Shown: positions 1 to 10,131, counted from the stretch's first letter. The stretch: DNA of 64,000 bases from CATOSK01 sp034423195 (GCA_034423195.1 DAOUIZ010000059.1:37645-101644), one strand, 5' to 3'. Notes: generated from the letters alone by a model not told the origin. Made by a program: numbers and translations.

Positions 1-1034
1 GCGGCAGCAACGCGGTAAGCCGAATGTACAAGGAAAAGCTGCCCGTCGTCGAATACTACGCCCTGAACACCGACGCCCAGCACCTGTTCCGCTGCGACGT
101 AGCCCACCGGGTCGCGCTGGGACAGAACCTCACCCGGGGCCTGGGCGCCGGCGCCCAGCCTGAGCTGGGACGACAGGCCGCCGAAGAGTCCCGCGGCGAG
201 ATCCAGGCCGCGGTCGAAGGCGCCGACATGGTGTTCCTGGCCGTTGGAATGGGCGGCGGCACCGGCACCGGCGCCGCTCCGGTCATCGCCCAGTTGGCCA
301 AGGAAAGCGGGGCTCTCACCATCGCCGTTGTCAGCCGTCCCTTCTCCTTCGAAGCCGCGGCCCGCCGGAAGAATGCCGAGGAAGGCATCAACCGCCTCAA
401 GGACCACGTAGACACCCTGATTACCATTCCCAACGACCGGTTGCTCGAGCTCAACCACCAGCGTGACCAGGCCTTCACTTGGGAAGACGCCCTCAAGATG
501 GCTGACTCGGTCCTGCACCAGGGCATCCAGGCCATCGCCGAAGTGGTCACCGTTCCCGGTGAAATCAACGTCGACTTCGCCGACGTCAAGACCATCCTTG
601 CCGGGGCCGGCCCCGCCTGGATGGCTATCGGGAAGGGCAAGGGCGAAAACCGGGCTGCCGACGCCGCCAAGATGGCCACCCGCAGCCCCCTCCTCGACAT
701 CGCCATGGATGGCGCCCGCCGCATCCTCTTTGTCATCACCGGCGGTTCCAGCCTCACCCTCCAGGAGGTCCAGGACGCTGCCCGGGTCATCGAGGAAGTG
801 GCCGACCCCGACGCCAACATCATCTTCGGCACCAGCCGGGATCCGCGCCTGGATGACGAGGTCAAGATGACCATGGTCGCCGCCGCCTTTCCTCTCATAA
901 GCGACAACCAGCAATTGCAGGAGGCTGAGTTGCAGCGGCTACTCCAGGACGTTTCGCCCCAGGTGGAGGAAGAATTGGACGTTCCCAGCTTCCTGCGCAA
1001 GGGTTCCAGCGGGAAGAGGGGTTTCTTCAGGTAG
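1..1034 (+). CDS. ftsZ: Cell division protein FtsZ, 5' end outside window
   Basis: FtsZ is the tubulin-like GTPase that forms the cytokinetic ring. The frame is open to the window edge: the first complete codon is at base 3 and the visible N-terminus reads G-S-N-A-V, the end of the family nucleotide-binding loop, so the ATG at 24 is internal. The tubulin signature GGGTGTG is encoded at about 252-272, N-T-D-A-Q lies near the start, the T7-loop-like stretch NVDFADVKTIL lies mid-protein, and DPDANIIFG lies near the end. The protein ends in DVPSFLRKG plus a short basic tail, with no long linker and no recognisable conserved C-terminal peptide, so it is shorter at the C-terminus than typical FtsZ. 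About 343 residues are visible. An ATP-dependent annotation other than FtsZ is very unlikely. Confidence 0.96.
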   Translation, partial: GSNAVSRMYKEKLPVVEYYALNTDAQHLFRCDVAHRVALGQNLTRGLGAGAQPELGRQAAEESRGEIQAAVEGADMVFLAVGMGGGTGTGAAPVIAQLAKESGALTIAVVSRPFSFEAAARRKNAEEGINRLKDHVDTLITIPNDRLLELNHQRDQAFTWEDALKMADSVLHQGIQAIAEVVTVPGEINVDFADVKTILAGAGPAWMAIGKGKGENRAADAAKMATRSPLLDIAMDGARRILFVITGGSSLTLQEVQDAARVIEEVADPDANIIFGTSRDPRLDDEVKMTMVAAAFPLISDNQQLQEAELQRLLQDVSPQVEEELDVPSFLRKGSSGKRGFFR

Positions 1035-1047
1035 CCGTGATGGGCCT

Positions 1048-1074
1048 GGCCAGGACCCTTTCCAGGGTCCGGCC
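1048..1074 (+). terminator. Hairpin just after ftsZ
   Basis: GGACCCT pairs with AGGGTCC around a TTCC loop. Flanking GGCC on both sides extends the stem with one bulged A. It starts 13 bases after the ftsZ stop. There is no T-run after it, so intrinsic termination is not certain; it may act as a 3' stabilising hairpin. Confidence 0.4.
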
Positions 1075-1216
1075 ACCCGGTGGGGCGCCGGCCGGCCCGG
1101 CAGGGCGGGGCGGTGTGGAAAACGGGCGAAAACCGCCCGGGGTTTGCGAGCCATTCCGGCGCCTCACGTGATACCCTATCCGTGAATTGATTCACGAGCC
1201 AGCCCCGCAGTTAAAC

Positions 1217-1353
1217 ACCGAAAGCCGGATTCGGTCCCGGTTCAACCAGGAGTAAAATTCTCGGAGGCCTGCACGGACTAGTTCCCATTATCTACTGCAA
1301 CAGTTGGGCGCCGAGAACCACATTTGAGGCCGTCCCCGACCGGGGGCGGCCTC
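1217..1353 (+). ncRNA. Structured intergenic stretch, possible leader or small RNA
   Basis: Three hairpins follow each other in a 519-base gap without genes. ACCGAA pairs with TTCGGT (1217-1235). TTCTCGG pairs with CCGAGAA (1258-1264 with 1311-1317), with further GCC/GGC pairing inside. A 12-bp stem with one G-T wobble lies at 1326-1353 around a GACC loop. No coding frame is convincing and I cannot match it to a known RNA family. It could be the ftsZ 3' UTR, a small RNA ending at one of the terminators, or chance structure in GC-rich DNA. Confidence 0.3.
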
Positions 1354-1400
1354 CTCAATTCTCCCTCCAATTTTCCTCCGCTATCCTTGTCAACCCCCGC

Positions 1401-1426
1401 AACCCGCGAAACTTCGCGGGTTTTTT
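1401..1426 (+). terminator. Rho-independent terminator
   Basis: AACCCGCGAA and TTCGCGGGTT form a near-perfect stem with almost no loop, followed directly by a run of six T. It separates the ftsZ side from the nrdR promoter that starts a few bases later. This is the clearest intrinsic terminator of the first 5 kb. Confidence 0.85.
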
Positions 1427-1429
1427 GTA

Positions 1430-1459
1430 TTGACAGCATCTTTGCTGTCCAAATAGAAT
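1430..1459 (+). promoter_or_regulatory. nrdR promoter with overlapping palindromic operator
   Basis: TTGACA (1430-1435) and TAGAAT (1454-1459) are spaced by 18 bases, a good sigma-70-type promoter. Between and over them lies a perfect inverted repeat, GACAGCA-TCTT-TGCTGTC (1432-1449). It covers the -35 box and most of the spacer, where a bound repressor would block polymerase. The regulator is unknown; the repeat does not resemble an NrdR box. Confidence 0.7.
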
Positions 1460-1509
1460 CTCGCTACCATAAGTTGTGGTTATTGGACGGGTCAATACAA
1501 CATTTGGTG

Positions 1510-1542
1510 TTTCTTAGAAAACATTGAAAATAGTCTAAGAAA
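1510..1542 (+). promoter_or_regulatory. Inverted repeat in nrdR 5' UTR
   Basis: TTTCTTAG (1510-1517) and CTAAGAAA (1535-1542) form a perfect 8-base inverted repeat with a 17-base spacer, ending 11 bases before the chosen nrdR start. As RNA it would place the GGGTGTGGGAG ribosome-binding region just after a hairpin. It may be a second operator or a translational element. Confidence 0.4.
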
Positions 1543-1553
1543 GGGTGTGGGAG

Positions 1554-2072
1554 ATGCGGTGTCATGCTTGTGGGCACCCCAACTCCAGGGTTACCGACTC
1601 CAGGGAGACCGACAATGCCATCCGCCGGAGACGGGAGTGCCGCCAGTGCGGGGTGAGGTTCACCACCTACGAGCGGGTACACTCCACCGCTCTGATGGTT
1701 GTCAAGCAGGACTCCCGCCGCGAGGAGTTTGACCGGGAAAAATTGACCAGTGGGATCCGCAAGGCCTGTGCCAAGCGTCCCATTCCATCCAGGGTAATCG
1801 AAAAAATGGCTGAGGATATCGAGACCGAGATTCTTCGTTTGGGCCAGGGGGAGGTGTCATCCAAGTACATCGGAGCCATGGTGATGGACCGGTTGAAAAA
1901 CCTGGACAGAGTGGCGTACATCCGTTACGCCAGCGTATACCGAGATTTCCAGGACATCGAGAGCTTTGAGCGTGTGGTGAGGGACCTCAGGGAAGACAAT
2001 ACCCAGCTCTCCTTGCCGGACATAGGGCCGGATGCCCCGCGGCGGCAGCGCCGCAGGCAGCCAGGCCAATGA
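1554..2072 (+). CDS. nrdR: Transcriptional repressor NrdR
   Basis: NrdR represses ribonucleotide reductase genes after sensing ATP/dATP. The 172-residue product has the family length. It opens with MRCHACG and has a zinc ribbon made of two C-x2-C pairs (C3/C6 and the pair in CRQCG), followed by RFTTYERV and an ATP-cone domain over the remaining residues. I chose ATG 1554 over the GTG nine bases upstream because NrdR proteins start M-x-C-x2-C. An AAGAAAGGG stretch lies 8 bases upstream. The gene stands upstream of nrdJ, its expected target, with two small genes between. The basic C-terminal tail is not informative. Confidence 0.96.
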   Translation: MRCHACGHPNSRVTDSRETDNAIRRRRECRQCGVRFTTYERVHSTALMVVKQDSRREEFDREKLTSGIRKACAKRPIPSRVIEKMAEDIETEILRLGQGEVSSKYIGAMVMDRLKNLDRVAYIRYASVYRDFQDIESFERVVRDLREDNTQLSLPDIGPDAPRRQRRRQPGQ

Positions 2073-2153
2073 GCAGGCAGCCCGAATCAACGCTCAACCA
2101 GGACGCATGACCCGGCGCGGGCCGGAGTGCGCTTTGTCAAGGAGAGATCGATC

Positions 2154-2402
2154 ATGAGTACCAGCGTCCCATACGCCGCTCTCGCCCGGCTTTTGACCCA
2201 CAACAACCGGGTGCATGACTTGGAAGAAATGTTGGACCACATGCAGGTCCCAACCGACTACCCGACCGAATTGGATCCCCGGGAGGAAGCCCTGGAGATA
2301 AACCCCTTCGCGGAGATCCAGAACGAAATCGACCGGGAAGCCCGCGCCAGTCTCGTCACGGCCTGGTTGGCCATGCCCGCCGCGCCGGAAGTCGAGGAGT
2401 AG
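2154..2402 (+). CDS. Small acidic hypothetical protein
   Basis: Codes for 82 residues that I do not recognise. The start at 2154 is supported by AAGGAGAG seven bases upstream; an ATG at 2127 in frame has no such site. The sequence is acidic (many E/D), mostly predicted helical, with no membrane segment, no Cys pair and no signal peptide. It lies between nrdR and the NrdR-box-like site. The location suggests nothing beyond possible co-transcription with nrdR. Confidence 0.65.
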   Translation: MSTSVPYAALARLLTHNNRVHDLEEMLDHMQVPTDYPTELDPREEALEINPFAEIQNEIDREARASLVTAWLAMPAAPEVEE

Positions 2403-2462
2403 CGGCCATCTGCAAGCGCGTCCAAAATCGGTAATCTGGGGCTATTTCCCACGAATCCTGTT

Positions 2463-2474
2463 ATTATACATAAT
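2463..2474 (+). promoter_or_regulatory. AT-rich palindrome upstream of nrdJ cluster
   Basis: ATTAT-AC-ATAAT is a perfect inverted repeat in a conspicuously AT-rich stretch, 75 bases before the CTATATATAG site. It could be a second, weaker NrdR box, since NrdR sites are commonly paired, or a promoter -10 element. Confidence 0.35.
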
Positions 2475-2545
2475 GTAATCCATTCATTTTATGGTAATCT
2501 GAGCCTCTTTACTGACATTTGGGCCGAGACGCAGCCTGCCAACCG

Positions 2546-2561
2546 GTGCTATATATAGAAC
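2546..2561 (+). promoter_or_regulatory. NrdR-box-like site over an extended -10
   Basis: The palindrome CTATATATAG (2549-2558) matches the core of the known NrdR box (ACACTATATATAGTGT type). The same bases form an extended -10, TGC-TATATA (2547-2555). A repressor bound here would occlude the promoter of the gene at 2608 and probably of nrdJ beyond it. The outer bases of the box match less well. Confidence 0.65.
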
Positions 2562-2607
2562 AGACCAGAACGGTCCGGCCCCTTAAACCAGTTCATCAGG
2601 AGAAACC

Positions 2608-3108
2608 TTGACAGAACCCTTCAAATACCAGATTAAAGCCGAATGCGAGCCATCCCCCGCCCAATACGCCGGGGAAATCGTGGAGGCCCTGCGGTCCGTC
2701 TTCAGTCTCACCGGGTACGAATGCTCCGGCGACTCCCTGACGGTCGAGTTGGAGTCCTCCCACCCCCTCGCCGACGGCGTCTTCAAGGACCTGGCCGATG
2801 CCCTCATCGACCAGTTAACCGCCCGCGGGCTCCGGCTCCGGTCCGGCGTCATCAACCGCGTTGACCATAACCCGCTGGGGACCTTCATGGGAGCCCTTGG
2901 CCGGCAGCTTCCCCAGAAGGCGCTGTACACCGGGGCAGCTGTCTGCGAAAAGCTGACCGGATTCCCGGTTGCGCGTTCCCGGGGCGGGACCCTGTCCGGC
3001 GGCCGCCTGGTGCCGGTCATGTTCTTCCACCGCGACGTGGTCCTCGACCTCCTGTTGTCGGCCAAGTCGCGCCGCCCCGCTGCCAACCCAACCCTGGCAG
3101 CCGATTAA
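2608..3108 (+). CDS. Hypothetical protein upstream of nrdJ
   Basis: Codes for 166 residues with a TTG start; CAGGAGAA lies just upstream and fixes it. I do not recognise the family. The N-terminal half (about 1-80) alternates strands and helices and is acidic. The C-terminal part holds a stretch ending in VMFFHRDVVLDLLL that could be an amphipathic helix. There are no Cys pairs, no nucleotide-binding motif and no signal peptide. It lies directly after the NrdR-box-like site, and a hairpin separates it from nrdJ by 93 bases. The context suggests NrdR-controlled expression, not a function. Confidence 0.7.
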   Translation: MTEPFKYQIKAECEPSPAQYAGEIVEALRSVFSLTGYECSGDSLTVELESSHPLADGVFKDLADALIDQLTARGLRLRSGVINRVDHNPLGTFMGALGRQLPQKALYTGAAVCEKLTGFPVARSRGGTLSGGRLVPVMFFHRDVVLDLLLSAKSRRPAANPTLAAD

Positions 3109-3122
3109 TCTGCGGATACCCG

Positions 3123-3155
3123 GCAAACCGGAGGCAAAGCACGCCTCCGGTTTGC
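3123..3155 (+). terminator. 13-bp perfect hairpin between orf2608 and nrdJ
   Basis: GCAAACCGGAGGC pairs perfectly with GCCTCCGGTTTGC around a 7-base loop. No T-run follows, so it may attenuate transcription, or process or stabilise a shared transcript, rather than terminate it. The nrdJ ribosome-binding site lies 35 bases further on. Confidence 0.5.
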
Positions 3156-3201
3156 TGTTAATGGAAGGTAAGATAATCCACCGTTTCAGGGGAGAGGGAT
3201 A

Positions 3202-5613
<2,412 letters not shown>

Positions 5614-5720
5614 GGCGAGGGGGAAGGCGATTTGAATGGGAATGTTGTTGCGTCGTCGCCGATGTAGTACAGCCTAAATGAGCCAATGATACGAACACCT
5701 TTTGCGAGGAATTGACTTTG

Positions 5721-6089
5721 ATGCAGGAGACACTTGGAGACAGGATCAAGAGGCTTCGCATGCTGCGAAATCTCACTCAAGAGGATCTGGCAGCCAGGGT
5801 TGGAATCGGCGTAAACAACTTGGTCGGCATGGAGTCCGGAAGAATCAGGTTATTTGGCCCATATTTGGAACCTTTGGCAGAAGTGCTCTGCGTTTCAACC
5901 GAGTACCTCCAAAGCGGACGGGAAGGGCCTCAGGATGAGATAGCCGAATTCGCTTCGGCCAATTTCGCGAATCCCGATCAACGGGAACGTTTCGAAAAGT
6001 TTGTTAGGGAGACGAGCTTTCGCACGAATAACTTGAACCAACAAGAATTGCGTTTTTTGCTGGAGCAGTTCTTGACTCTTCCAAGATGA
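5721..6089 (+). CDS. XRE-family HTH transcriptional regulator
   Basis: Codes for 122 residues. Residues about 6-60 form a Cro/C1-type helix-turn-helix (LGDRIKRLRMLRNLTQEDLA, then VGIGVNNLVGMESGRI). The tail is rich in charged residues and probably carries the interaction surface. I chose ATG 5721 with GAGGAA nine bases upstream rather than the in-frame TTG at 5712. It is followed after 28 bases by an ImmA/IrrE-type metallopeptidase, the usual partner that cleaves or regulates such repressors. Both genes are visibly more AT-rich than the neighbours, which suggests horizontal acquisition. It could equally be the antitoxin half of a toxin-antitoxin-like pair. Confidence 0.85.
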   Translation: MQETLGDRIKRLRMLRNLTQEDLAARVGIGVNNLVGMESGRIRLFGPYLEPLAEVLCVSTEYLQSGREGPQDEIAEFASANFANPDQRERFEKFVRETSFRTNNLNQQELRFLLEQFLTLPR

Positions 6090-6117
6090 TACACGCCTGT
6101 AGAGTCTTCGTGGAACA

Positions 6118-6915
6118 ATGAACATCAGCACTGAACAGACGCTCTCAACAATTGTAGGTAGGTTTAGGTTGGAAGGGTTGCCCCGTCAGGCTGACCTCAA
6201 AACCCTCGCCCGCAAATGGGGAGTAACCTCTATTATCGAGCGCAACATAAGTGCCGAGGCCATGCTTTTACCTAGCGAGGATGGTTATACGGTAGTCTTA
6301 AAAGAAGCAGATACCTCGAACTATAAGATAAGGCAGCGGTTCTCAATCGCTCACGAGTTAGGACACCTACTGTTGAACAAAGCAGGAATGTCCAACAGGT
6401 CTCATTCTTCTCCTCAGTATAGGCATGGGTATGACGACGATAGTGAAGAACGACTTTGTGATGCAATAGCCGCCGAGATCCTGATGCCGAAGCTTACTTT
6501 CCAAGAAGATGCTTGGATGGAAGGTTGGTCCTTAAAGAGTTTGCGGACTCTCAGCCGAGCATACGATGTGTCTATGACGGCCGCTGCCAAACGAATGATA
6601 TACCTTATGCCGGAACAGGCAGTTATGGGCGTTTGGAAGCCGTCGGCTGATGGTTCCGAAAGTCCGCGGTTGCAATGGAGCGACCGGGGAAGAACGAACT
6701 ACGGTGTTCCCAGCCCTTCTACCGTTACACCCATCGATCTCCAGTTGATTGCACGAGCGTTTAAGTCCTCGTTGGTGTTGCAAGGAACCGCTCCTTTGGT
6801 ACTCCACCACCGAGGCAATCCCAGACCCACAAATGTACCAGCCGAAGCCCTTTCCTGGGGCAGGGGTGAGCACCATCAAGCGATGGTGTTTTATTACCCG
6901 GAGAGAAAACCCTAA
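6118..6915 (+). CDS. ImmA/IrrE family zinc metallopeptidase
   Basis: Codes for 265 residues. The zincin motif HELGH sits in SIAHELGHLLLN near residue 80, and a downstream glutamate in CDAIAAEILMP near 120 completes the expected zinc site. Members such as ImmA and IrrE cleave or control XRE repressors in response to DNA damage or mobile-element signals. The partner is encoded immediately upstream. The C-terminal 100 residues do not match anything I know. The AT-rich codon use is shared with the upstream gene and unlike the flanking nrdJ and pdxA. It may be a regulator of a lost mobile element. Confidence 0.88.
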   Translation: MNISTEQTLSTIVGRFRLEGLPRQADLKTLARKWGVTSIIERNISAEAMLLPSEDGYTVVLKEADTSNYKIRQRFSIAHELGHLLLNKAGMSNRSHSSPQYRHGYDDDSEERLCDAIAAEILMPKLTFQEDAWMEGWSLKSLRTLSRAYDVSMTAAAKRMIYLMPEQAVMGVWKPSADGSESPRLQWSDRGRTNYGVPSPSTVTPIDLQLIARAFKSSLVLQGTAPLVLHHRGNPRPTNVPAEALSWGRGEHHQAMVFYYPERKP

Positions 6916-6981
6916 AGCCATTTACGATTTGTGACGCGTCTTTTTCCCGTCAGGACTTCCATGACCTGTTGAGGAACTACC

Positions 6982-7998
6982 ATGCCCAACTCTGAAAAGC
7001 CCGCCATTGCCATCACCATGGGAGACCCCTGCGGCATCGGCCCCGAGGTCGTCGTCAAGGCCCTCGCCGACCCCCGCGTCTACGCATCCTGCCGCCCCGT
7101 TGTCATCGGCAACACCTGGGCCATGAATCAGGCCGTCCGCCTCACCGGCCTTCCCCTGGCCATCAACGAGACCGATGACCCCACCGCTGCAGGCGACAAC
7201 CCCTCCGTCGTCGATGTCGTGGACATCCACAACCTCAACCCCGAGGACATCACTGTCGGCGAGATTAACGTTGCCTGCGGCAAGGCCGCCATGGAGTGGG
7301 TCTCCAAGGCCGGCCAGCTCTGCCTCGCCGGCGTCATGGACGGCATGGCCACCGCTCCGCTGAACAAGGAAGCCGCCGCCATGGCCGGATACGAGTCCAT
7401 CGGCCACACCGAGCTTCTACAGGAGCTCTGCGGCGCTCCCGCCGTACCCACCATGCTCATGGCAAAGAACCTCCGAGTGGTCCACCTCACCACCCACCGC
7501 TCCCTCCGGGTTGCCTGCGATTACGTCAAGCAGGACCGCATCGTCCAGTTTCTCCAGATAACCCACGACAACTTCGTCAGGTGGGGCTTCCCGGCTCCCC
7601 GCATCGGCGTCGCCGCCCTCAACCCCCACAACAGCGACGGCGGGCTGCTGGGCCACGAGGAAGCCGAGGAAATCGCCCCGGCCGTGGCCGCCGCCCGGGA
7701 ACTCGGCATCGACGCCACCGGCCCGGTCCCGGCCGACAGCGTCTTCCACCAGGCCATCAACGGACGCTACGACGCCGTGCTCGCCATGTTCCACGACCAG
7801 GGGCACATTCCCGTCAAGGTCTACGGTTTCGAGGAGAGCATCACCGCCAACCTCGGCCTCCCCTTCGTCCGCACCTCCGTCGACCACGGCACCGCCTTCG
7901 ACATCGCCGGAAAGGGCATTGCCGGGCACGTCAGCATGCTTGAGTCCATCCGCCTCGCCGTCGAGTTGGCCCGGGGCAACGGACTGTCCGATTTCTGA
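6982..7998 (+). CDS. pdxA: PdxA-family 4-phosphohydroxy-threonine dehydrogenase
   Basis: PdxA oxidises 4-phosphohydroxy-L-threonine in the DXP-dependent route to pyridoxal phosphate. Paralogs (PdxA2) act on four-carbon acid phosphates instead. The 338-residue product shows the family start IAITMGDPCGIGPEV, the ATAPLNKEA block near 130, GHTELLQ near 142, and metal-binding histidines in NPHNSDGG and MFHDQGHIPVK. It ends in VDHGTAFDIAGKG. Length and motifs are normal. It stands alone, with the AT-rich pair upstream and proC downstream. No pdxJ is nearby, so a role in sugar-acid catabolism cannot be excluded. Confidence 0.9.
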   Translation: MPNSEKPAIAITMGDPCGIGPEVVVKALADPRVYASCRPVVIGNTWAMNQAVRLTGLPLAINETDDPTAAGDNPSVVDVVDIHNLNPEDITVGEINVACGKAAMEWVSKAGQLCLAGVMDGMATAPLNKEAAAMAGYESIGHTELLQELCGAPAVPTMLMAKNLRVVHLTTHRSLRVACDYVKQDRIVQFLQITHDNFVRWGFPAPRIGVAALNPHNSDGGLLGHEEAEEIAPAVAAARELGIDATGPVPADSVFHQAINGRYDAVLAMFHDQGHIPVKVYGFEESITANLGLPFVRTSVDHGTAFDIAGKGIAGHVSMLESIRLAVELARGNGLSDF

Positions 7999-8113
7999 CC
8001 CCCGTTTTCCTGACACTTGCCTCTTGCCATCCCTGGCGCCCAGTTCTTACCATAGGGAAAGTATGGTGTACGCGTTAGGGTTCATTGCGCCAATTCCGGG
8101 GTATCCTGCTGCC

Positions 8114-8143
8114 AATGTAGCAGAATGCAGCAAAATGTAGCAG
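8114..8143 (+). repeat. Three 10-bp direct repeats (AATGTAGCAG type)
   Basis: AATGTAGCAG, AATGCAGCAA and AATGTAGCAG follow each other with a period of exactly 10, about one helical turn. They lie in the pdxA-proC gap, 84 bases upstream of the proC -10 box. A related array is found on the minus strand at 16182-16211. Binding-site arrays with this spacing put protein on one face of the helix. Confidence 0.5.
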
Positions 8144-8223
8144 ATAAAAAACTTCCGCCCGCCTTGGCCTGCCGGATGTCCTCCCTTTGGCTCGCCTTTC
8201 CGGCCAACTGGGCCGAGGCGGAA

Positions 8224-8232
8224 TGTTATAAT
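8224..8232 (+). promoter_or_regulatory. Extended -10 promoter of proC
   Basis: TGT-TATAAT is a consensus extended -10, placing a transcript start near 8240 and a leader of about 50 bases before proC. No good -35 is visible, as expected for this promoter class. Confidence 0.6.
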
Positions 8233-8290
8233 CCACCCGGCCTCCGGGATTAACCTTCCCCGCCCCAACTAACTTCTTGGATGTGCCTTT

Positions 8291-9094
8291 ATGAAACTCG
8301 CCTTTATCGGCGGCGGCACCATGGCCGAGGCCATCATCGGCGGTATTCTCAACGCCGGGTTGGCCCAACCCGCTGACATCGCCGTTGGCGAACCCGTCCC
8401 GGAACGGCGTGAATATCTGTCCGGCCATTACGGGATTCCGGCGGTCGAGGACAATATCGAAGCCGCCCGGGGCGCCGAGTTGGTGGTCCTTGCCGTTAAA
8501 CCCCAGGACCTCGCCAGGGCTGGGGTTGGCCTCAAAGGCAGGCTGGAACGGGGACAGGCGGTTGCTTCAATTATCGCCGGAGCCAGGATGAGCACCCTTG
8601 CCCAGGGGTTGGACCATGCCGGGATCATCCGGGTCATGCCCAACACTCCCGCCCAGATCGGCGCCGGCATGAGCCTCTGGACCGCCGCCCCCGGGGTGGG
8701 AGGCGAACAGCGTGAGTTGACCGGTTCCATTCTGGACACCGTTGGCCGGCAGATATACGTCGACGACGAGAAGTACCTCGACATGGCCACCGCCCTCAGC
8801 GCCAGCGGCCCCGCCTACGTCTTCCTTTTCATCGAGGCCCTCATCGACGCCGGGGTCTACGTGGGGCTTCCCCGGGACATGGCCCGCACACTTGCCCTCC
8901 AGACCGTCTACGGCAGCACCCGGCTGGTCATGGAGACCGGCAAGCATCCCGCCGAGCTCAAGGACATGGTGGTATCCCCGGCCGGCACCACCGCTGAAGC
9001 TCTCCAGTCCCTGGAGCAGGCCGGCGTTCCCGGCGCCGTCGTCGACGCCGTCAACGCCGCCTACCTCAAGTCCGTGCGGCTCGGCCAGGGCTAG
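8291..9094 (+). CDS. proC: Pyrroline-5-carboxylate reductase
   Basis: Catalyses the last step of proline synthesis with NAD(P)H. The 267-residue product has an N-terminal Rossmann motif (IGGGTMAEAIIGG), the conserved VKPQ block near residue 78, RVMPNTPAQIGAGM near 115, and the C-terminal signature SGPAYVFLFIEAL followed by SPAGTTAEALQ. Length is as expected. It is followed by a yggT gene after 12 bases, a common arrangement in bacteria (proC-yggT). Confidence 0.96.
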   Translation: MKLAFIGGGTMAEAIIGGILNAGLAQPADIAVGEPVPERREYLSGHYGIPAVEDNIEAARGAELVVLAVKPQDLARAGVGLKGRLERGQAVASIIAGARMSTLAQGLDHAGIIRVMPNTPAQIGAGMSLWTAAPGVGGEQRELTGSILDTVGRQIYVDDEKYLDMATALSASGPAYVFLFIEALIDAGVYVGLPRDMARTLALQTVYGSTRLVMETGKHPAELKDMVVSPAGTTAEALQSLEQAGVPGAVVDAVNAAYLKSVRLGQG

Positions 9095-9106
9095 GGGGAG
9101 GCGGCG

Positions 9107-9385
9107 TTGGAAGAACTGGGTCTCAAGCTCATCGATTGGCTCTTCAATCTCATATTCATCGCCATCCTGGGACGCATAATCCTCTCCTTTGTGATCCCGC
9201 TGCTGGGGCGGCAGCCCAACCTCACCCTGGTCAGCATCTACCAGGCCCTGGCCCAGGTCACCGAGCCGATCCTTGGACCGATCCGGCGGGTGCTTCCCAC
9301 CTTCGGCGGCTTCGATTTCAGCCCCATGGTGGCCATCATCCTGCTGGAGGTGGTCCGCTACGTCATAAAGGCGGTCCTCGTCTGA
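9107..9385 (+). CDS. yggT: YggT family membrane protein
   Basis: Codes for 92 residues with two hydrophobic segments, about 10-32 and 70-90. They flank a loop with the family pattern TEPILGPIRRVLP and FDFSPMV. YggT proteins are implicated in osmotic tolerance and envelope or division processes; the biochemical role is unclear. A TTG start is used, with GGGGGAGG just upstream and only 12 bases after proC, so the two are very likely co-transcribed. Confidence 0.9.
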   Translation: MEELGLKLIDWLFNLIFIAILGRIILSFVIPLLGRQPNLTLVSIYQALAQVTEPILGPIRRVLPTFGGFDFSPMVAIILLEVVRYVIKAVLV

Positions 9386-9461
9386 CTGCCGGGGAAATCC
9401 CTTGATCGCGTCGCCGCTTCTCAACGGTTCCAGCCCTTTCCCGGCCGTCTAGGGTCGCGCA

Positions 9462-10109
9462 TTGGCTACTCCAGCCCAATCGCAGCCCGACCCGTCCCGA
9501 GTGGCCGCCGATGTCCTCTCCCTCCGCAGCGCCCTGTCCCCCGACATCCGGGATTACCGGGCGGGCGGCCATCGCGGCCCTTATCTCGTCATTCTCAGCG
9601 GGCTGCCCGGGACCGGCAAGTCCTACTTCGCCAACTGCCTCAACAGCCGGCTTTCCTTCCTCACCGTGGGCAGCGACCGGATGCGCAAGACCCTGGTGCC
9701 CGAGCCCAAGTACAAGCGTTCCGAGCACATCCGGGTCTTTGCCGCCTGCCACCGGCTGATTGAGGAACTGCTGGGGGAAGGCTACCGGGTCATCTTCGAC
9801 GCCACCAACCTGACCGAGGGCTTCCGCCGTCCCGTCTACGAGTTATCCGCCCGCGCCGGTTCTCCCTGCTGCGTCGTCGGCTTCACCGCTCCCGACGCCC
9901 TGGTACGCGAGAGGTTGCGCCGCCGCAGCGACGGCCAGTTTCCCGATGACTACTCTGACGCGGACTGGCGGGTTTACGGCCGCCTCCGGCCCGGCCAGGA
10001 GCCTATCCAGCATCCCCACATCCGGGTCGATTCCTCCGCCGATACCGCCCCCGCCGTGGACCAGGTGCTCCGGCTGGTCAAGGCTGGCTGTCCCCGTCAG
10101 GGCCCCTAG
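9462..10109 (+). CDS. P-loop kinase of AAA_33/zeta-like type
   Basis: Codes for 215 residues. A Walker A motif GLPGTGKS lies near residue 50, an early aspartate (VGSDRMRK) near 75, and VIFDATN near 112 fits a Walker B/sugar-kinase-like pattern. RERLRRR near 150 resembles a lid arginine cluster. Proteins of this type phosphorylate small substrates or RNA ends. The substrate here is unknown. The TTG start lacks a convincing ribosome-binding site, so the first 15 or so residues are uncertain. It lies between yggT and a VOC gene with its own promoter. Confidence 0.75.
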   Translation: MATPAQSQPDPSRVAADVLSLRSALSPDIRDYRAGGHRGPYLVILSGLPGTGKSYFANCLNSRLSFLTVGSDRMRKTLVPEPKYKRSEHIRVFAACHRLIEELLGEGYRVIFDATNLTEGFRRPVYELSARAGSPCCVVGFTAPDALVRERLRRRSDGQFPDDYSDADWRVYGRLRPGQEPIQHPHIRVDSSADTAPAVDQVLRLVKAGCPRQGP

Positions 10110-10131
10110 CCCGGCTCCCTTGCACCTGGGT

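Noticed and set aside
56..1195. 379-codon minus-strand open frame
   Set aside because: Shadow of ftsZ; Ser/Arg-rich composition typical of antisense to GC-rich coding.
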